From positions 35,269,732-35,333,731 of the forward strand of contig NC_081553.1 of assembly GCF_963082655.1 (NCBI RefSeq): 64,000 nucleotides of DNA. Direction: 5' to 3'. The notes under the pieces were generated by a model that made no database searches, had not been told where the DNA came from, and saw nothing but the letters and a program-made list of their open reading frames with translations. How positions within the stretch are numbered: position 1 is the first letter of the stretch; every line of letters begins with the position of its first letter. Origin of the DNA: Stomoxys calcitrans. Taxonomy: Eukaryota > Arthropoda > Insecta > Diptera > Muscidae. Both the position numbers and the translations under genes were made by a program. This document shows, one piece after another, positions 43,881-54,705 of the stretch.

Positions 43881-46599
43881 CGAAAAACCGGCCGGGCAGA
43901 ATTTTGGATACCCACCAACACGGGTAAATATATGTAAACCACCAGTCGTCATTACCCGATGAAAAATGCATAAAAAAATGCTAAAAAATGCTACATACAA
44001 ATCTGAACCGATCTGAGCCAAACTGAAGTGGTATATCAAAGGACCTAACACAAGGCACTGTCCCAAATTTCGGCGAAATCGGACAATAAATGGGCCTTTT
44101 AACTGCCCAAGTCCTTAAATCGAGAGATTGGTCTATATAACAGCTATAATCAAATCTGAACCGATCTGAGCAAAATTTAAAAAAAAAGTTGGTGGGCCTA
44201 ATACAACTCACTATCCTAAATTTGGGCAAAATCTGACAATAAATGAGTCTTATTTGGGCCCAAAGCCTTAAATCGAGAACCTATAATCGGTTCATATGGC
44301 AGCTATATCCAAATCTTGACCGTTCTGAGCAAATTTAAAGACGGATGTCGAAGGGCCTAATACAACTCACTGTCTCAAATTTCAGCAAAATCGAATGATA
44401 AATGTGGTTTTTATGGGCCTTAGACCCTAAATCGGCGGATCGGTCTATATGGGAGCTATATTCAAATCTGGACCGATCTGAGACAAATTGAAAAATAATG
44501 TCGAAGAGCCCAACGCAACTCACTGTCCTAAATTTTAGCGAAACCGGACAATATATGAGCCTTTTATGGGCCCAAGGTCGTAAATCGGCGGATCGGTCTA
44601 TATGGCAGCTATATGCAAATCTGGACCGATCTCGGCCAAATTGACAAAGAGTGTCGAAGGGCCTAATACAACTCACTGTCCTCAATTTTGGCAAAATCGG
44701 ACAATAGATAAGCCTTTTATGGGCCCAAGACCTTAAATAGAGAGATCGGTCTATATGGCAGATATATCCAAATCTTGACCGATCTGGGCCAAATTGAAGA
44801 GGGATATCGAAGGGCCTTGCACAACTCACTGTCTCAAATTTCAGCAAAATCGAATGATAAATGTGGTTTTATGCGCCTTAGACCCTAAATCGGCGGATCG
44901 GTCTATATAGCAGCTATATTCAAATCTGGACCGATCTGAGACAAATTGAAAAATAATGTCGAAGAGCCCAACGCAACTCACTGTCCTAAATTTTAGCGAA
45001 ATCGGACAATATATGAGCCTTTTATGGGCCCAAGGTCGTAAATCGGCGGATCGGTCTATATGGCAGCTATATGCAAATCTGGACCGATCTCGGCCAAATT
45101 GACAAAGAATGTCGAAGGGCCTAACACAACTCACTGTCTTAAATTTCAGCAAAATCAGACAGTTAATGTGGCTTTTATGGGCCTAAGACCCTAAATTGGA
45201 GGATCAGTCTATATGGCAGCTATATCCAAATCTGGACCGATCTCGGCCAAATTGACAAAGAGTGTCGAAGGGCCTAATACAACTCACTGTCCTCAATTTT
45301 GGCAAAATCGGACAATAAATAAGCCTTTTATGGGCCCAAGACCTTAAATAGAGAGATCGGTCTTATGGCAGATATATCCAAATCTTGACCGATCTGGGTC
45401 AAATTGAAGTAAGATATCGAAGGGCCTCACATAACTCATTGTTCCAAATTTTGGCAAAATTGGATAATCAATGCGCTTTTTTAATGTGCTCAAGGCCTTA
45501 TATCGAGAGATCGGTCTATATGGCAGCTATATCCAAATCTGAACCGATCTGGGCCAAATTGAAGAAGAATGTCAAGGAGCCTAGCACAACTCACTGTCCC
45601 AAATTTGGGAGAAATCGGTAATCGAAATTGGTGTCGGTAATGGCTTCATTCGATTTATTTCGAGCTTTCTCAGAGATCGCACTATTCGAGTCGATGGGTT
45701 CTCATCCAATGAGCACAAATTGACCGCAGGTGTACCCCAGGGCCCTGTTCTTTCTCTTTCTCCTTCTCTTTTCCTAATTTTCATCATATCGATCTGTTGG
45801 GTCAGACATCGAATCCGATCTACTCATTTGTGGATGACAGTAATCTCTGTCATTCGTACTCATTCGACCATAGGCCAAGTCTTCGAGAGATTGAGGACAA
45901 GAGGCGGGTTATGGACGATACACTCTGCCAGGATTTGCTGGCCGTTTCTGAGTGGGGTCGAATGAATCGAATAGATTTTAATGCACGGAAGACTCAGTGC
46001 TGTTTGATGTCACACAAACGATTCGCTGACCTATTACGATCATCTTTGTCTATCAACGTTGTAGATGTTGAGCAATCAGAAGCCCTTGATGTTCTGGGCA
46101 TGAACATATTTACAAAATGATTGTCCGTTGGGCTAAACATGTATTCGAAGTGTCGAAGGAAGTATTCAAGTGTTTAGACTTCCTTAAACGGTGTAAGAAT
46201 TAATTCACTCCGTCTGAACTTCTTAACATCAACACCACTTTTATAAGGCCGAAAGTGGAGTTCAACTCACATATATGGGCTGGTGCTTCAAAATCATCCC
46301 TGGAGCTACTGGACCGTGTACAGAGGAGAGCGATGAAGTTGATTAAAGCCCATCTTCAAACTTCGAACTGCTTATGGACAACAAAAGAATCTGTGCAAGG
46401 TTTCAGCTCAATATCTCTATTTTTGAAGACTGTAGCGAGATTTCAACAGACAGACGGACGGACATGTCTAGATCGTCTTGGATTTTCATGCTGATCAAGA
46501 ATATGTATACTTTGTAGGGTCGGAAATGGACATTTCGATGTCTTGCAACCAGAATGATAAAATGATTATCCCCCTTTCCTTCGGTGGTGGGTATAAAAA
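43881..46599 (+). mobile_element. Mini-me/DINE-1-like element, type A, interrupted by LINE fragment
   Basis: A decayed head (AACCGGCCGGGCAGAATTTTGGATACCCACCAACACGGG) is followed by eleven or more A monomers. The array is broken at 45619-46345 by RT sequence, then resumes with the tail: CAGACAGACGGACGGACATGTCTAGATCG, AGAATATGTATACTTTGTAGGGTCGG and CTTTCCTTCGGTGGTGGGTATAAAAA. Between 44321 and 45400 monomers form higher-order repeats of 458 and 611 bp. The 170-codon minus-strand frame at 44335-44847 is monomer read-through. Confidence 0.82.
45619..46345 (+). pseudogene. Non-LTR reverse transcriptase fragment within the type A element
   Basis: Plus-strand pieces read AGVPQGPVLS-like, SNPIYSFVDDSNLCHSYSFD (the catalytic box as FVDD instead of FADD/YADD), LAVSEWGRMNRIDFNARKTQCC and RPKVEFNSHIWAGASKSSLELLDRVQRRAMKLI. 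These are the RT palm and thumb of a LINE, in several frames. The unit ends abruptly in array sequence at both sides. The clade is not resolved (CR1/Jockey group). Confidence 0.75.
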
Positions 46600-46608
46600 T
46601 TGCATTAT

Positions 46609-46800
46609 TTTTGCCCGGGCAAAAATTTGTACACTTGCCACTATAGACAGCCTGTTGACATTAGTGTCCACATGATGTTTATGGAAAGATTTAAACCATA
46701 CTTGACCTTGAGCATTTCAATTAGGAACACCGGGGATACAACAGATGTTATGACGCAGGAATTCAAATCGATAAAAATTAATAAGGGAGCTGTAGCCGGA
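46609..46800. repeat. Dispersed repeat, right copy
   Basis: TTTGCCCGGGCAAAAATTTGTACACTTGCCACTATAGACAGCCTG..ACCATACTTGACC is a diverged copy of 43712-43880 and continues with AATTAGGAACACCGGGGATACAAC. Confidence 0.6.
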
Positions 46801-46960
46801 TATATTTGTCTATCCTACTAAAGCTCCCATATGAACTGATTTTTCGATTTGACTTCTTGAGCCCTTAAATGGCGCTATTCTTATCTGATTTAGCAGAAAT
46901 CTTGCCCTATGACTTCCGTTATGACTTTCAATATCCATGCTAGGTTTGTATCATACCAAA
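46801..46960 (-). repeat. Type B monomer fragment, minus orientation
   Basis: AGCTCCCATATGAACTGATTTTTCGATTTGACTTCTTGAGCCCTTAAATGGCGCTATTCTTATCTGATTTAG is one inverted B monomer. Confidence 0.6.
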
Positions 46961-47919
46961 ACTTGATGGCAATCAGGAAACAAATGCATTTTATGGTCCA
47001 AAGACCACAGCCAACATCAAAGGCAAGCAATTATCCCTTCCAATGACTCACAACCGCAACTCCCTCCCCCCTAATGTTTGAGTGCATTAACATTAAAATA
47101 AATCACCAAAAAAACATCTAAAGCAGTTGTACTACACCACCGTGGTGTATGGAGTTCATTTAATGAAGTCAGAATTCATTGTAGAATGCAGGGGTAAACC
47201 ATAAAAAAGTGTTTCTCATTTAGCTGCAATTTGAAATAAAACTGCTGCATAGAGACTTAAATGCATACAATTCCATTTTATTTATTTAGAAACACAGGAC
47301 ATAACTTTTTATGCCAACCCATACCACATGCTGGGGAGAAGGTAAACCAAATGCCCACATACCACCCATAACCCATTTTATGTCAAAGCATTTCGCTTGC
47401 CTTCATTCCATATCTCTAATTACATTTAAAATGATGCCATAAAAATGTTCTCTCTCTCCCAACCCTTTCCCCCAACCCTTTCTCCCGTCACCCTTTCTCC
47501 ACCTCAACACATGTGCTTACATGTGTAATGCACACTCCTAGATTTAATTTAGGATACGTACGGTATTGCCCTGTGATGTGGTTCAAAACTGGAATTTCTT
47601 TGGTCACCACCATCATCAAATGGTGGCATTGTAAAAGTGTTATTAAATTCTAGTAGAAGAGAAAAAAAAATGCACTAAAACTCAACTCGAACAAATCCTC
47701 GAATGACTTCATAGGGGCTGCAGTGTGTGTGTGTGTGTGTGTGTTTCTGTGGGAAATGTGTTAAAATGTTCACTTTATGTGATTGTGTCATTTGAGCAGG
47801 AGCCACTGTTGGTACAAGAAAAAGCAAATAAAAATGGCTACAAGCCGAGTTCAGGTCGCTTCTTAGATGCGCTTTGGCTTTGTTAGCAGAGAAATGTGAA
47901 GAAATGCCTATTTTAAATG
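46961..47919. other. AT-rich sequence without recognisable gene
   Basis: Holds a (TG)n tract at 47723-47744. No domain in any frame. Confidence 0.5.
47723..47744. repeat. (TG)n microsatellite
   Basis: About eleven GT units. Confidence 0.9.
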
Positions 47920-49910
47920 TTTTTATACCCACCACCGAAGGATGGGGGTATATTCATTTTATCATTCCGTTTGCAACACATCGAAATATCCATTTCCAAC
48001 CCTATAAAGTATATATATTCTTGATCAGCCCAAGAATCTAAGACGATCTAGCCATGTCCGTCCGTCTGTCTGTTGAAATCACGCTACAGTCTTTAAAAAT
48101 AGAGATATTGAGCTGAAACTTTGCACAGATTCTTTTCTTATCCATAAGCAGGTTAAGTTCGAAGATGGGCTATATAGGACTATATCTTGATATAGCCCCC
48201 ATATAGCTCGATCCGTCGATTTAGGGTCTTAGGCCCATAAAAGCCATGTTTTTTATTCGATTTTGCTGAAATTTGGAACAGGGAGTTATGTTAGGCCCTT
48301 CGACATCCGCCTTCAATTTGGCCCAGATCGGTTCAGATTTGGATATAGCTGCCATACAGACCGATCCGTCGATTTAGGGTCTTAGGCCCATAAAAGCCAC
48401 ATTTATTATCCGATTTGGCTGAAATTTGGCACAGTGAGTTAAGTTAAGTCCCTCGACATACTTCTGCAATATGGCATAGATCGGTCGAGATTTGTATGTA
48501 GCTGCCATATAGACCGATCTCCCGATTTAAGGTCTTGGGCCCATTAAAGGCGAATTTATTGTCTGATTTCGTCAAATTCGGGACAATGAGTTATGTTGGG
48601 CCCTTCAACATCCTTCTACAATTTGGCACAGATCGATCCTGATTTGGATATAGCTGCCATATAAACCGATCTCTCGATTTAAGGTTTGGGGCCATAAAAG
48701 GCTCATTTATTGTCCGATGTCGCCGAAATTTGCGACAGTGAGTTAAGTAAAGCCCCTCGACATACTTCTGCAATATGGCACAGATCGGTCCAGATTTGGA
48801 TATAGCTGCCATATAGACCGATCTCTCGATTTAAGGTTTTGGGCCCACAAAAGGCGCATTTATCGTCCGATGTCGCTGAAATTTGGGACAGTGAGTTAAG
48901 TTAAGTCTTTCGACGTACTTCTGCAATATGGCGCAGATCGGTCCAGATTTGGGTGTAGCTGACATATAGACCGATCTCTCGATTAAAAGTTTTGGACCCA
49001 CAAAAGGCGCATTTATTGTCCGATGTCACCGAAATTTGGGACAGTGAGTTTAGTAAAGCCCCTCTACATACTTCTGCAATATGGCACAGATCGATTGAGA
49101 TCTGTATATAGCTGCCATATAAACCAATCTCTCGATTTCAGGTTTGGGCCCATAAAAAGCGCATTTAGTGTTCAATATCGCCGAAATTTGGCACAGTGAT
49201 TTGCGTTAGGCCCTTCTCCATCCTTCTTGAATTTGGCCGAGATCAGTCCAGATTTGGATATAGCTGCCATATAGACCGATATCTCGATTTAAAGTCTTGG
49301 GCACACAAAGGCGAATTTATGGTCCGATGTCGCCGAAATTTGGGACAGTGAGTTGTGTTTGGCCCTTCAACATCCTTCTTCAATTTGGCCAAGATCGGTC
49401 CAGATTTGGATATAGCTGCCATATAGACGGATCTCTCGATTTAAAGTTTTCAGCCCATAAAAGGCGCATTTATTGTCCGATTTTGTCAAAATTTGGGACA
49501 GTGAGTTGTGTTTGGCCCTTCAACATCCTTCTTCAATTTGGCTCAGATCGGTTCAGATTTTGCTATAGCTGCCATATAGGCCGATATTTCGATTTAAAGT
49601 TTTCACCCCATAAAAGGCGCATTTATTGTGCAATTTCGCCGAAATTAGGAACAGTGGGTTGTGTTAGGCTCTTCGACAAATTTCTGCAACTTGGCCTAAA
49701 TCGGTCCAGATTTGGATAAAGCTCCCATATAGACCGATGTCGCATTTAGTGTCTGATTTTGCTAAAATTTGTGACAGTGAGTTGTGTTAGGCCTGTCGAC
49801 ATCTTTCTGGAATTTGGCTCAGATCGGCCCAGATTTGAATTATTTGCTTCATAGACCGATCTCTCGATTTAAGGTATGTGCCCATAAAAGGCGTGCGACT
49901 GTGAGTTGTT
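47920..49910 (-). mobile_element. Mini-me/DINE-1-like element, type A, minus orientation, head missing
   Basis: The inverted tail TTTTTATACCCACCACCGAAGGATGGGGGTATATTC, CTATAAAGTATATATATTCTTGATCAG and CTAGCCATGTCCGTCCGTCTGTCTGTTG is followed by about twelve inverted A monomers. It ends at about 49910 in unrelated LINE sequence. The 140-codon plus-strand frame at 49297-49719 is array read-through. Confidence 0.82.
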
Positions 49911-50190
49911 GTATCTCGATGGCAAAGCATACCGCCAATGTATACGTCTTAGCATCGAAGGATTCTTCTATTTTACGCACAACCTCGTGCAGGGCATTCT
50001 TCATCGACCTTGCCTTGGCATAGGCGTGCTGTTTGTATTTGAGCAGTACGCTGGATGTCCTACTTTTATCACGATATTCACCATGCGTTCCACGGCTTGT
50101 GTTTATGCAAGTCCCAGGAACGCTGTGGAAATTCAGGCCAGATGGGGCGCCAAATAGTCCACCTCCTTCCATAGTTACCCCAGAAATATT
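49911..50190 (-). pseudogene. LINE reverse transcriptase fragment (N-terminal RT motif)
   Basis: The minus strand reads KYKQHAYAKARSMKNALHEVVRKIEESFDAKTYTLAV, close to the QHAY..GRS...ALH.VV..IE..L..K.YTL motif that precedes the first catalytic Asp in R1/LOA-type RTs. It breaks off at the array before the DIEGAF motif. Confidence 0.72.
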
Positions 50191-50329
50191 TCATCAGGTC
50201 CTAGGACTAAAATGGTTTGAACCTCCTTAAGGATTCCTTTAACATAAATTCTATAATGATAAGCCTTCGATCAAGATGATTATTCCAAGACTTCATTGTC
50301 TCTGTGAGTCCTGTCGTATGTTGTGGAAA

Positions 50330-50690
50330 ATTCGTTTTTATCAAAAGCCTTAAACTGAACCGATTTTGATGAAATTTTGCATACGTATAGGACGTCAAAT
50401 AAAACGTCTGGTGCATCTTTGCAAAGTTTGGACCATTATCGTGGCTACTATGGTTTTAAAGGCCATATCGGGTGAAAGCTATATATGAAAGCTATGTCTT
50501 AATCTATTCGATTGTGTTCAAAATCAACTGCGTTCGTCCTTGGACTAAAAAAAAGTGACTTGTGCAAAAATCCTTGAAAATCGGGCATTAAATTCGACCT
50601 GTACCTTGATTACAAGGTTACGGACGTAGCTAAATCGAATCAGGAAGTGATTCTAATCCGATCGGTTATCTCATCGACGGGTCTAGCTCT
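50330..50690 (+). repeat. Type D-related monomers and partial tail
   Basis: GAACCGATTTTGATGAAATTTTGCATACG, GAAAGCTATATATGAAAGCTATGTC and TACGGACGTAGCTAAATCGAATCAGGAAGTGATTCTAATCCGATCGGTTATC match the D tail at 30060-30130. The terminal GTGGTGTAGGGTATAAAA is missing where the SINE starts. Confidence 0.6.
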
Positions 50691-50692
50691 TC

Positions 50693-50966
50693 GGAGGCCA
50701 CCGTAGCGCAGAGGTTTGCATGTCCGGCTATGACGCTGAACGCCTGGGTTTGAATCCCGGCGAGACCAACACAAAAAATTTTCAGTGGTGGCTTTTCCCT
50801 CCTAATGCTGACAAGATATGTGAGGTACTATGCCATGTAAAACTTCTCTCCAAAGAGGTGTCGCACTGCGGCACGCCGTTCGGGATCGGCTGTAAAAGGA
50901 AGGCCCCTTATCATTGAGCTTAAACTTGAATCGAGCTTAAACTTGAAGTTTGCCCCTGTTCTTTAG
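50693..50966 (+). mobile_element. SINE copy 3, tRNA-derived
   Basis: GGAGGCCACCGTAGCGCAGAGG with B-box-like GGTTTGAATCC (50747-50757), CGGCGAGACCA, then the family body. AATCGAGCTTAAACTTGAA is locally repeated near 50914-50945, and the end is shortened. Confidence 0.82.
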
Positions 50967-51390
50967 AAGTGCACGATACCGAATAGAGTCGACTAAAGCC
51001 AAAATATCGCTGGCTACGTAGACATCTATACGGGCATCTACCAGACTAATGTAACCTTAATGAAGATTTATTTCACAGATTTCTCTAATAGAACTACAAT
51101 AAAGCTGCCTTAAATTTCGTGATTACGGCCGGTGGATTTACGAGTGTACTCTAAGGAATTGGAACTCGAGAAATTGGACAATTGACTGTAGTATCTATCC
51201 AAACCCCTGCAATAAAAGCAGTGAAGAAAGGGCTAAGTTACAATGCTTTAACCACGGTGGTTATAAATGTCTTAACTTGGCAAAATTTGATGTAGCTGCT
51301 AGAGGGTGTAAATCTAAATGGCATGCCAAGTTTCAGCACAATCTCGTAGCAATTTAGGCTTCAAGGAGTCAAATCGACAGGTTTTTTATA
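50967..51390. other. Unassigned stretch
   Basis: Only a faint B-monomer-like segment (AAGTTTCAGCACAATCTCGTAGCAATTTAGGCTTCAAGGAGTCAAATCG) near 51330 is recognisable. Confidence 0.45.
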
Positions 51391-52876
51391 TACCACTAGC
51401 TGATCCGGCCCCCCGCTGCGCCTTATTTTGGGGTATTGGCTATAAAAACTATGAATATTTAGTTAACCTCTCTTTAAGACCCAAATTGTCTTGGTGAGCA
51501 AATACGTCCTATTTGGGTGGTGGGACTTCCGCTAGACAGTTGGCCCCTAATGTTGATATCAGATCCGTGGTCTACTCCCACATACCATTAATTTGAGCCT
51601 CATATTTCCATAGTCGGCAAACATGACCGGCTGGGGGCCTGTTTTTTGGGGGATGGGCGGCCACTCAATGAGTTGTCCTTGAAAATATATATCGGATTCG
51701 TGTTCCACTTTAAAAACCCTCTGATTTGAGCCTCATATTGCAAAAGTCAGCATATACTTTCTATTTGGGTGGTGTTGTGGGGGTGGCGTGGCCCCGTAGA
51801 CACTTTTCCCGAATATTGATATGAAATTCGTGCTTTACTCCCAAAGGCCTTTCATTTGAGCCCCATATTGCTATGGTCGTAAATTTGTCCCCTTTGGGGC
51901 ATGTTTTTGGTGAGAGGCGGCCCCCCAAATACTTGGTCTCATATTTGAATATCAGATTCGTATTCTACATTCAAATACCTTTTATTTAAGCCCCATATTC
52001 CTATGATCAGTAAATAAGTCCTGTTTGGGGGGTGTTTTGGGAAAGAGGTGGACCCCGAGAAACGTGGTCCCACATTTGGATATCAGATTCGTATTCTACT
52101 CGCAAATACCTTTCATTTGAGTCCCATATTGCCATGGTCGGTAAATATGTCCGATTTAGGGGTGTTTTGGGGTTGGGGTGGTCCCCCTAGCACTTGGTCC
52201 GACAATTGGATATCAGATACGTTTTCTTATTGAAAATACCTTCCATTTGAGTCCCATATTGTCGTGATTGGCCTAAATATATGTTTGGTAGGTTTTAGGG
52301 TGGGGCAGCCCCCCTAGGTACCCCATTCGAAATTTGGATACCAATTTTTTTTTATGGTACTATATGAGAGCACACAAAATTTCGCTTAAATCGCACCACC
52401 CATCTCCGAGATCTGACGTTTCTGAAAATTAGGGTAAGGGGGAGGGTCCACCCCCCTTCAGATATCAAAAAATGTAGTACCCTATTTTCCCTACGGGGTC
52501 ATTATGCACCATCTGTAGAAATTTTAAGAAAATCGGTTCAGTCGTTTCTGAGTCTATAAGGAACACACAAACATATTGGGTTGCCCAAAAAGTAATTGCG
52601 GATTTTTCATATAGTCGGCGTTGACAAATTTTTTAACAGCTTGTGACTCTGTAATTGCATTCTTTCTTCTGCCAGTTATCAGCTGTTACTTTTAGCTTGC
52701 TTTTGAAAAAAATGTAAAAAAAGTATATTTGATAAAAGTTCATTCTAAGTTTTATTAAAAATGCATTTAAAATAAAAAAAAATGCATTTAAAATGCATTT
52801 CTTTTAAAAAATCCGCAATTACTTTTTGGGCAACCCAATACAAACAAACAAACACAAATTGATTTTTATATATAAC
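51391..52876 (+). mobile_element. Type E element, complete, with nested mariner MITE
   Basis: It starts ACCACTAGCTGATCCGGCCCCCCGCTGCGCC and ends CAAACACAAATTGATTTTTATATATAA. Inside are at least six monomers with TTTGAG.C.CATATTG.CATGGTC spaced 130-131 bp (about 51592, 51723, 51853, 51983, 52114, 52244). A conserved non-array right part follows: AATTTCGCTTAAATCGCACCACCCATCTCCGAGATCTGACGTTTCTGAAAA and AATCGGTTCAGTCGTTTCTGAGTCTATAAGGAACACACAAACA. A 263-bp MITE splits the right end. No coding capacity. I do not recognise the superfamily with certainty. Confidence 0.72.
52576..52838 (+). mobile_element. Mariner-type MITE, copy 1 (263 bp)
   Basis: Terminal inverted repeats of about 30 bp start TTGGGTTGCCCAAAAAGTAA and end in the reverse complement. 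TA flanks both ends (52574-52575, 52839-52840), as expected for Tc1/mariner. No transposase frame. It is nested in the E element. Confidence 0.88.
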
Positions 52877-52879
52877 ATA

Positions 52880-53045
52880 ATCTAATTAATAAAAAATTTT
52901 AAGCGGATGTATTAATGCGACCTCTAACGTGGTTTCCACAGAGGGACGGACGATCATGGCTTTACTTGATATGGTCACATATCAACATTTTGAGGTGTTA
53001 CAAATGGAAAGATTAGATTATTGACGCCACATCCACTTTAAATAT
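52880..53045 (+). repeat. Decayed mini-me tail fragment
   Basis: AAGCGGATGTATTAATGCGACC, GAGGGACGGACGATCATGGCTTTACTTGATATGG and ATTTTGAGGTGTTACAAATGGAAAGA are a degenerate version of the common tail. Confidence 0.5.
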
Positions 53046-54108
53046 CATGACGACCCAGAATTTATATACCCTGAGTGTCGCAGATCGTCATTTAAAAGTG
53101 TCTAGATAACTTAATCCTCCATCTTATGCAAAGTTCTTCATAACTTTTTGTTTCGCCTGTAGGGTGTAAATGTTTTGAAAAGAACATCCAACAAATTGCA
53201 TTGTCGCTTTCGTTGCCGTTGTCGTCGTCGTCGTCGTCATCGTCATCGACATCCATACAACCCTAACGTCCTTGGTTGTCGTGCTTATTTGCCATTCAAA
53301 GGCAATTGAGAAACATTCTGCCACCTACATTGGCGGGATTGAAAACTACAACAACAACAACAGCAACAACAAAAATGCACACAACAGCACAACAAGAGCG
53401 AGAGATGGGTCATGAAACTTTATTTTGATGGCTGGAAATAAAGTTTATTAGTTTCAGTTGGAGATTTCCGTTAATAAAAACTCACGCTCATTCACACACA
53501 CACACACTCAACCATACATGCCCTCTCACACTCCCATGCTAACTTAACTCTCAAATGAATGGTACACACAAGAGAATTAAGAACATAAACTGAATGAACA
53601 CTGCCACTGTGCATTTCATTGAGTAGAAAGAGCAATGGGAGCGAGAAAGAGAGGCAAGGAGAGGTAGTATAGTGGATTTCTTTTGCCCATGTTTGTATGA
53701 CATTTTCAAGAAATTAATAGAAATTAAAACGCACAAAACATGAAATAAAAGCAATTAAGTGAGTGCTTGATACGATCGACTACTGGGAAAATGTTAAATG
53801 TTTTCCATTTTTGCTTGCATGTGACAGTGTTTACAGTGTTTGCCAGTGATTACTTTTCACAATTTAGGTCAATGGAATTAGCCAAGTTAAAGAAATGGTA
53901 CTCAATTAAAATGGACATGTTGACGACATTGGAAATGGAAAAATGCCGCAAATCTTAGGCATAAATGTTTAAACTATTAAATAAATGATGAGGTAATTAG
54001 GAAGAATTTTCTTTTATTATGCCTAGCACCACAATGATGGCATGTTGGTAGAAGTGATTTTTATGAAGATTTAATGGCTAAAAGTTATTTAAGTAATATT
54101 GTATTGTA
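53046..54108. other. AT-rich sequence without recognisable gene
   Basis: Holds a (GTC)n tract at 53219-53248 and a (CA)n tract near 53493-53511. The minus-strand frame covering the GTC tract is low complexity. Confidence 0.5.
53219..53248. repeat. (GTC)n microsatellite
   Basis: Six perfect GTC units followed by imperfect ones. Confidence 0.85.
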
Positions 54109-54125
54109 TTGGGTAGCCCAAAGTA

Positions 54126-54361
54126 TTGGGTTGCCCAAAAAGTAATTGCGGATTTTTTAAAAGAAAGTAAATGCATTTTTAATTATACTTAGAATGAACT
54201 TTAATCAAATGTACTTTCTTTACACTTTTTTTCTAAAGCATGCTAAAAGTAACAGCTGATAACTGACAGAAGAAAGAATGCAATTACAGAGTCACTAGCT
54301 GTGAAAAAATTTGTCAACGCCGACTATATGAAAAATCCGCAATTACTTTTTGGGCAACCCA
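54126..54361 (-). mobile_element. Mariner-type MITE, copy 2 (236 bp)
   Basis: Same terminal repeats and body as copy 1, in the opposite orientation. TA flanks both sides (one terminal A is lost at the right end). Just left, TTGGGTAGCCCAAAG (54110-54123) resembles two terminal tips fused, perhaps an excision trace. Confidence 0.85.
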
Positions 54362-54419
54362 TAGTTTGAGAATGTTCGGGTTGACATGGAAATTTTTTAC
54401 AGTGAGTTGTATGGGATAA

Positions 54420-54705
54420 ATCGATATCTTTGGACATAGCTTCAATCTACAACGATCTCACTATTTGAGGTTTTGATCCAAAAAGGATCATTTGTTACCC
54501 AATATCGAAGATATTTAGAGCTGTCGGGTTTTGTTGTACCCACCGCCGATGGAAGGGTGTATAGAGGTTTTGTCATTTCGTGTGTCACATATCAAAATAT
54601 GAATTTCCGGCCGTACAAAGTATACATATTCTTGATCATTGAAAAATTCGTAGACTATATAGCAATGTCTGTCCGTCTTCTTCAATCACGCAGCAGTCTT
54701 TAACA
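54420..54705 (-). repeat. Decayed type A monomer and tail fragment, minus orientation
   Basis: TTGTACCCACCGCCGATGGAAGGGTGTATAGAGG.TTTGTCATTTCG and ATTCTTGATCATTG..TAGCAATGTCTGTCCGTC are a degenerate inverted tail, with one inverted monomer to its left. Confidence 0.6.

Noticed and set aside
44335..44847. 170-codon minus-strand frame of repeated peptides (FGTVSCVRPFDILLQFG type), and similar frames throughout the A arrays
   Set aside because: It is read-through of the 153-bp monomer, which keeps frame because 153 is divisible by 3. Both strands are open in different copies and there is no start context or domain.
50693..50766. Possible tRNA gene (A box, B box, ~73 bp)
   Set aside because: The head continues into a shared SINE body and recurs elsewhere with it. 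The anticodon arm does not form a convincing stem.
53124..53324. Minus-strand frame across the GTC tract
   Set aside because: The translation is dominated by a T/M/D-type low-complexity run from the microsatellite.
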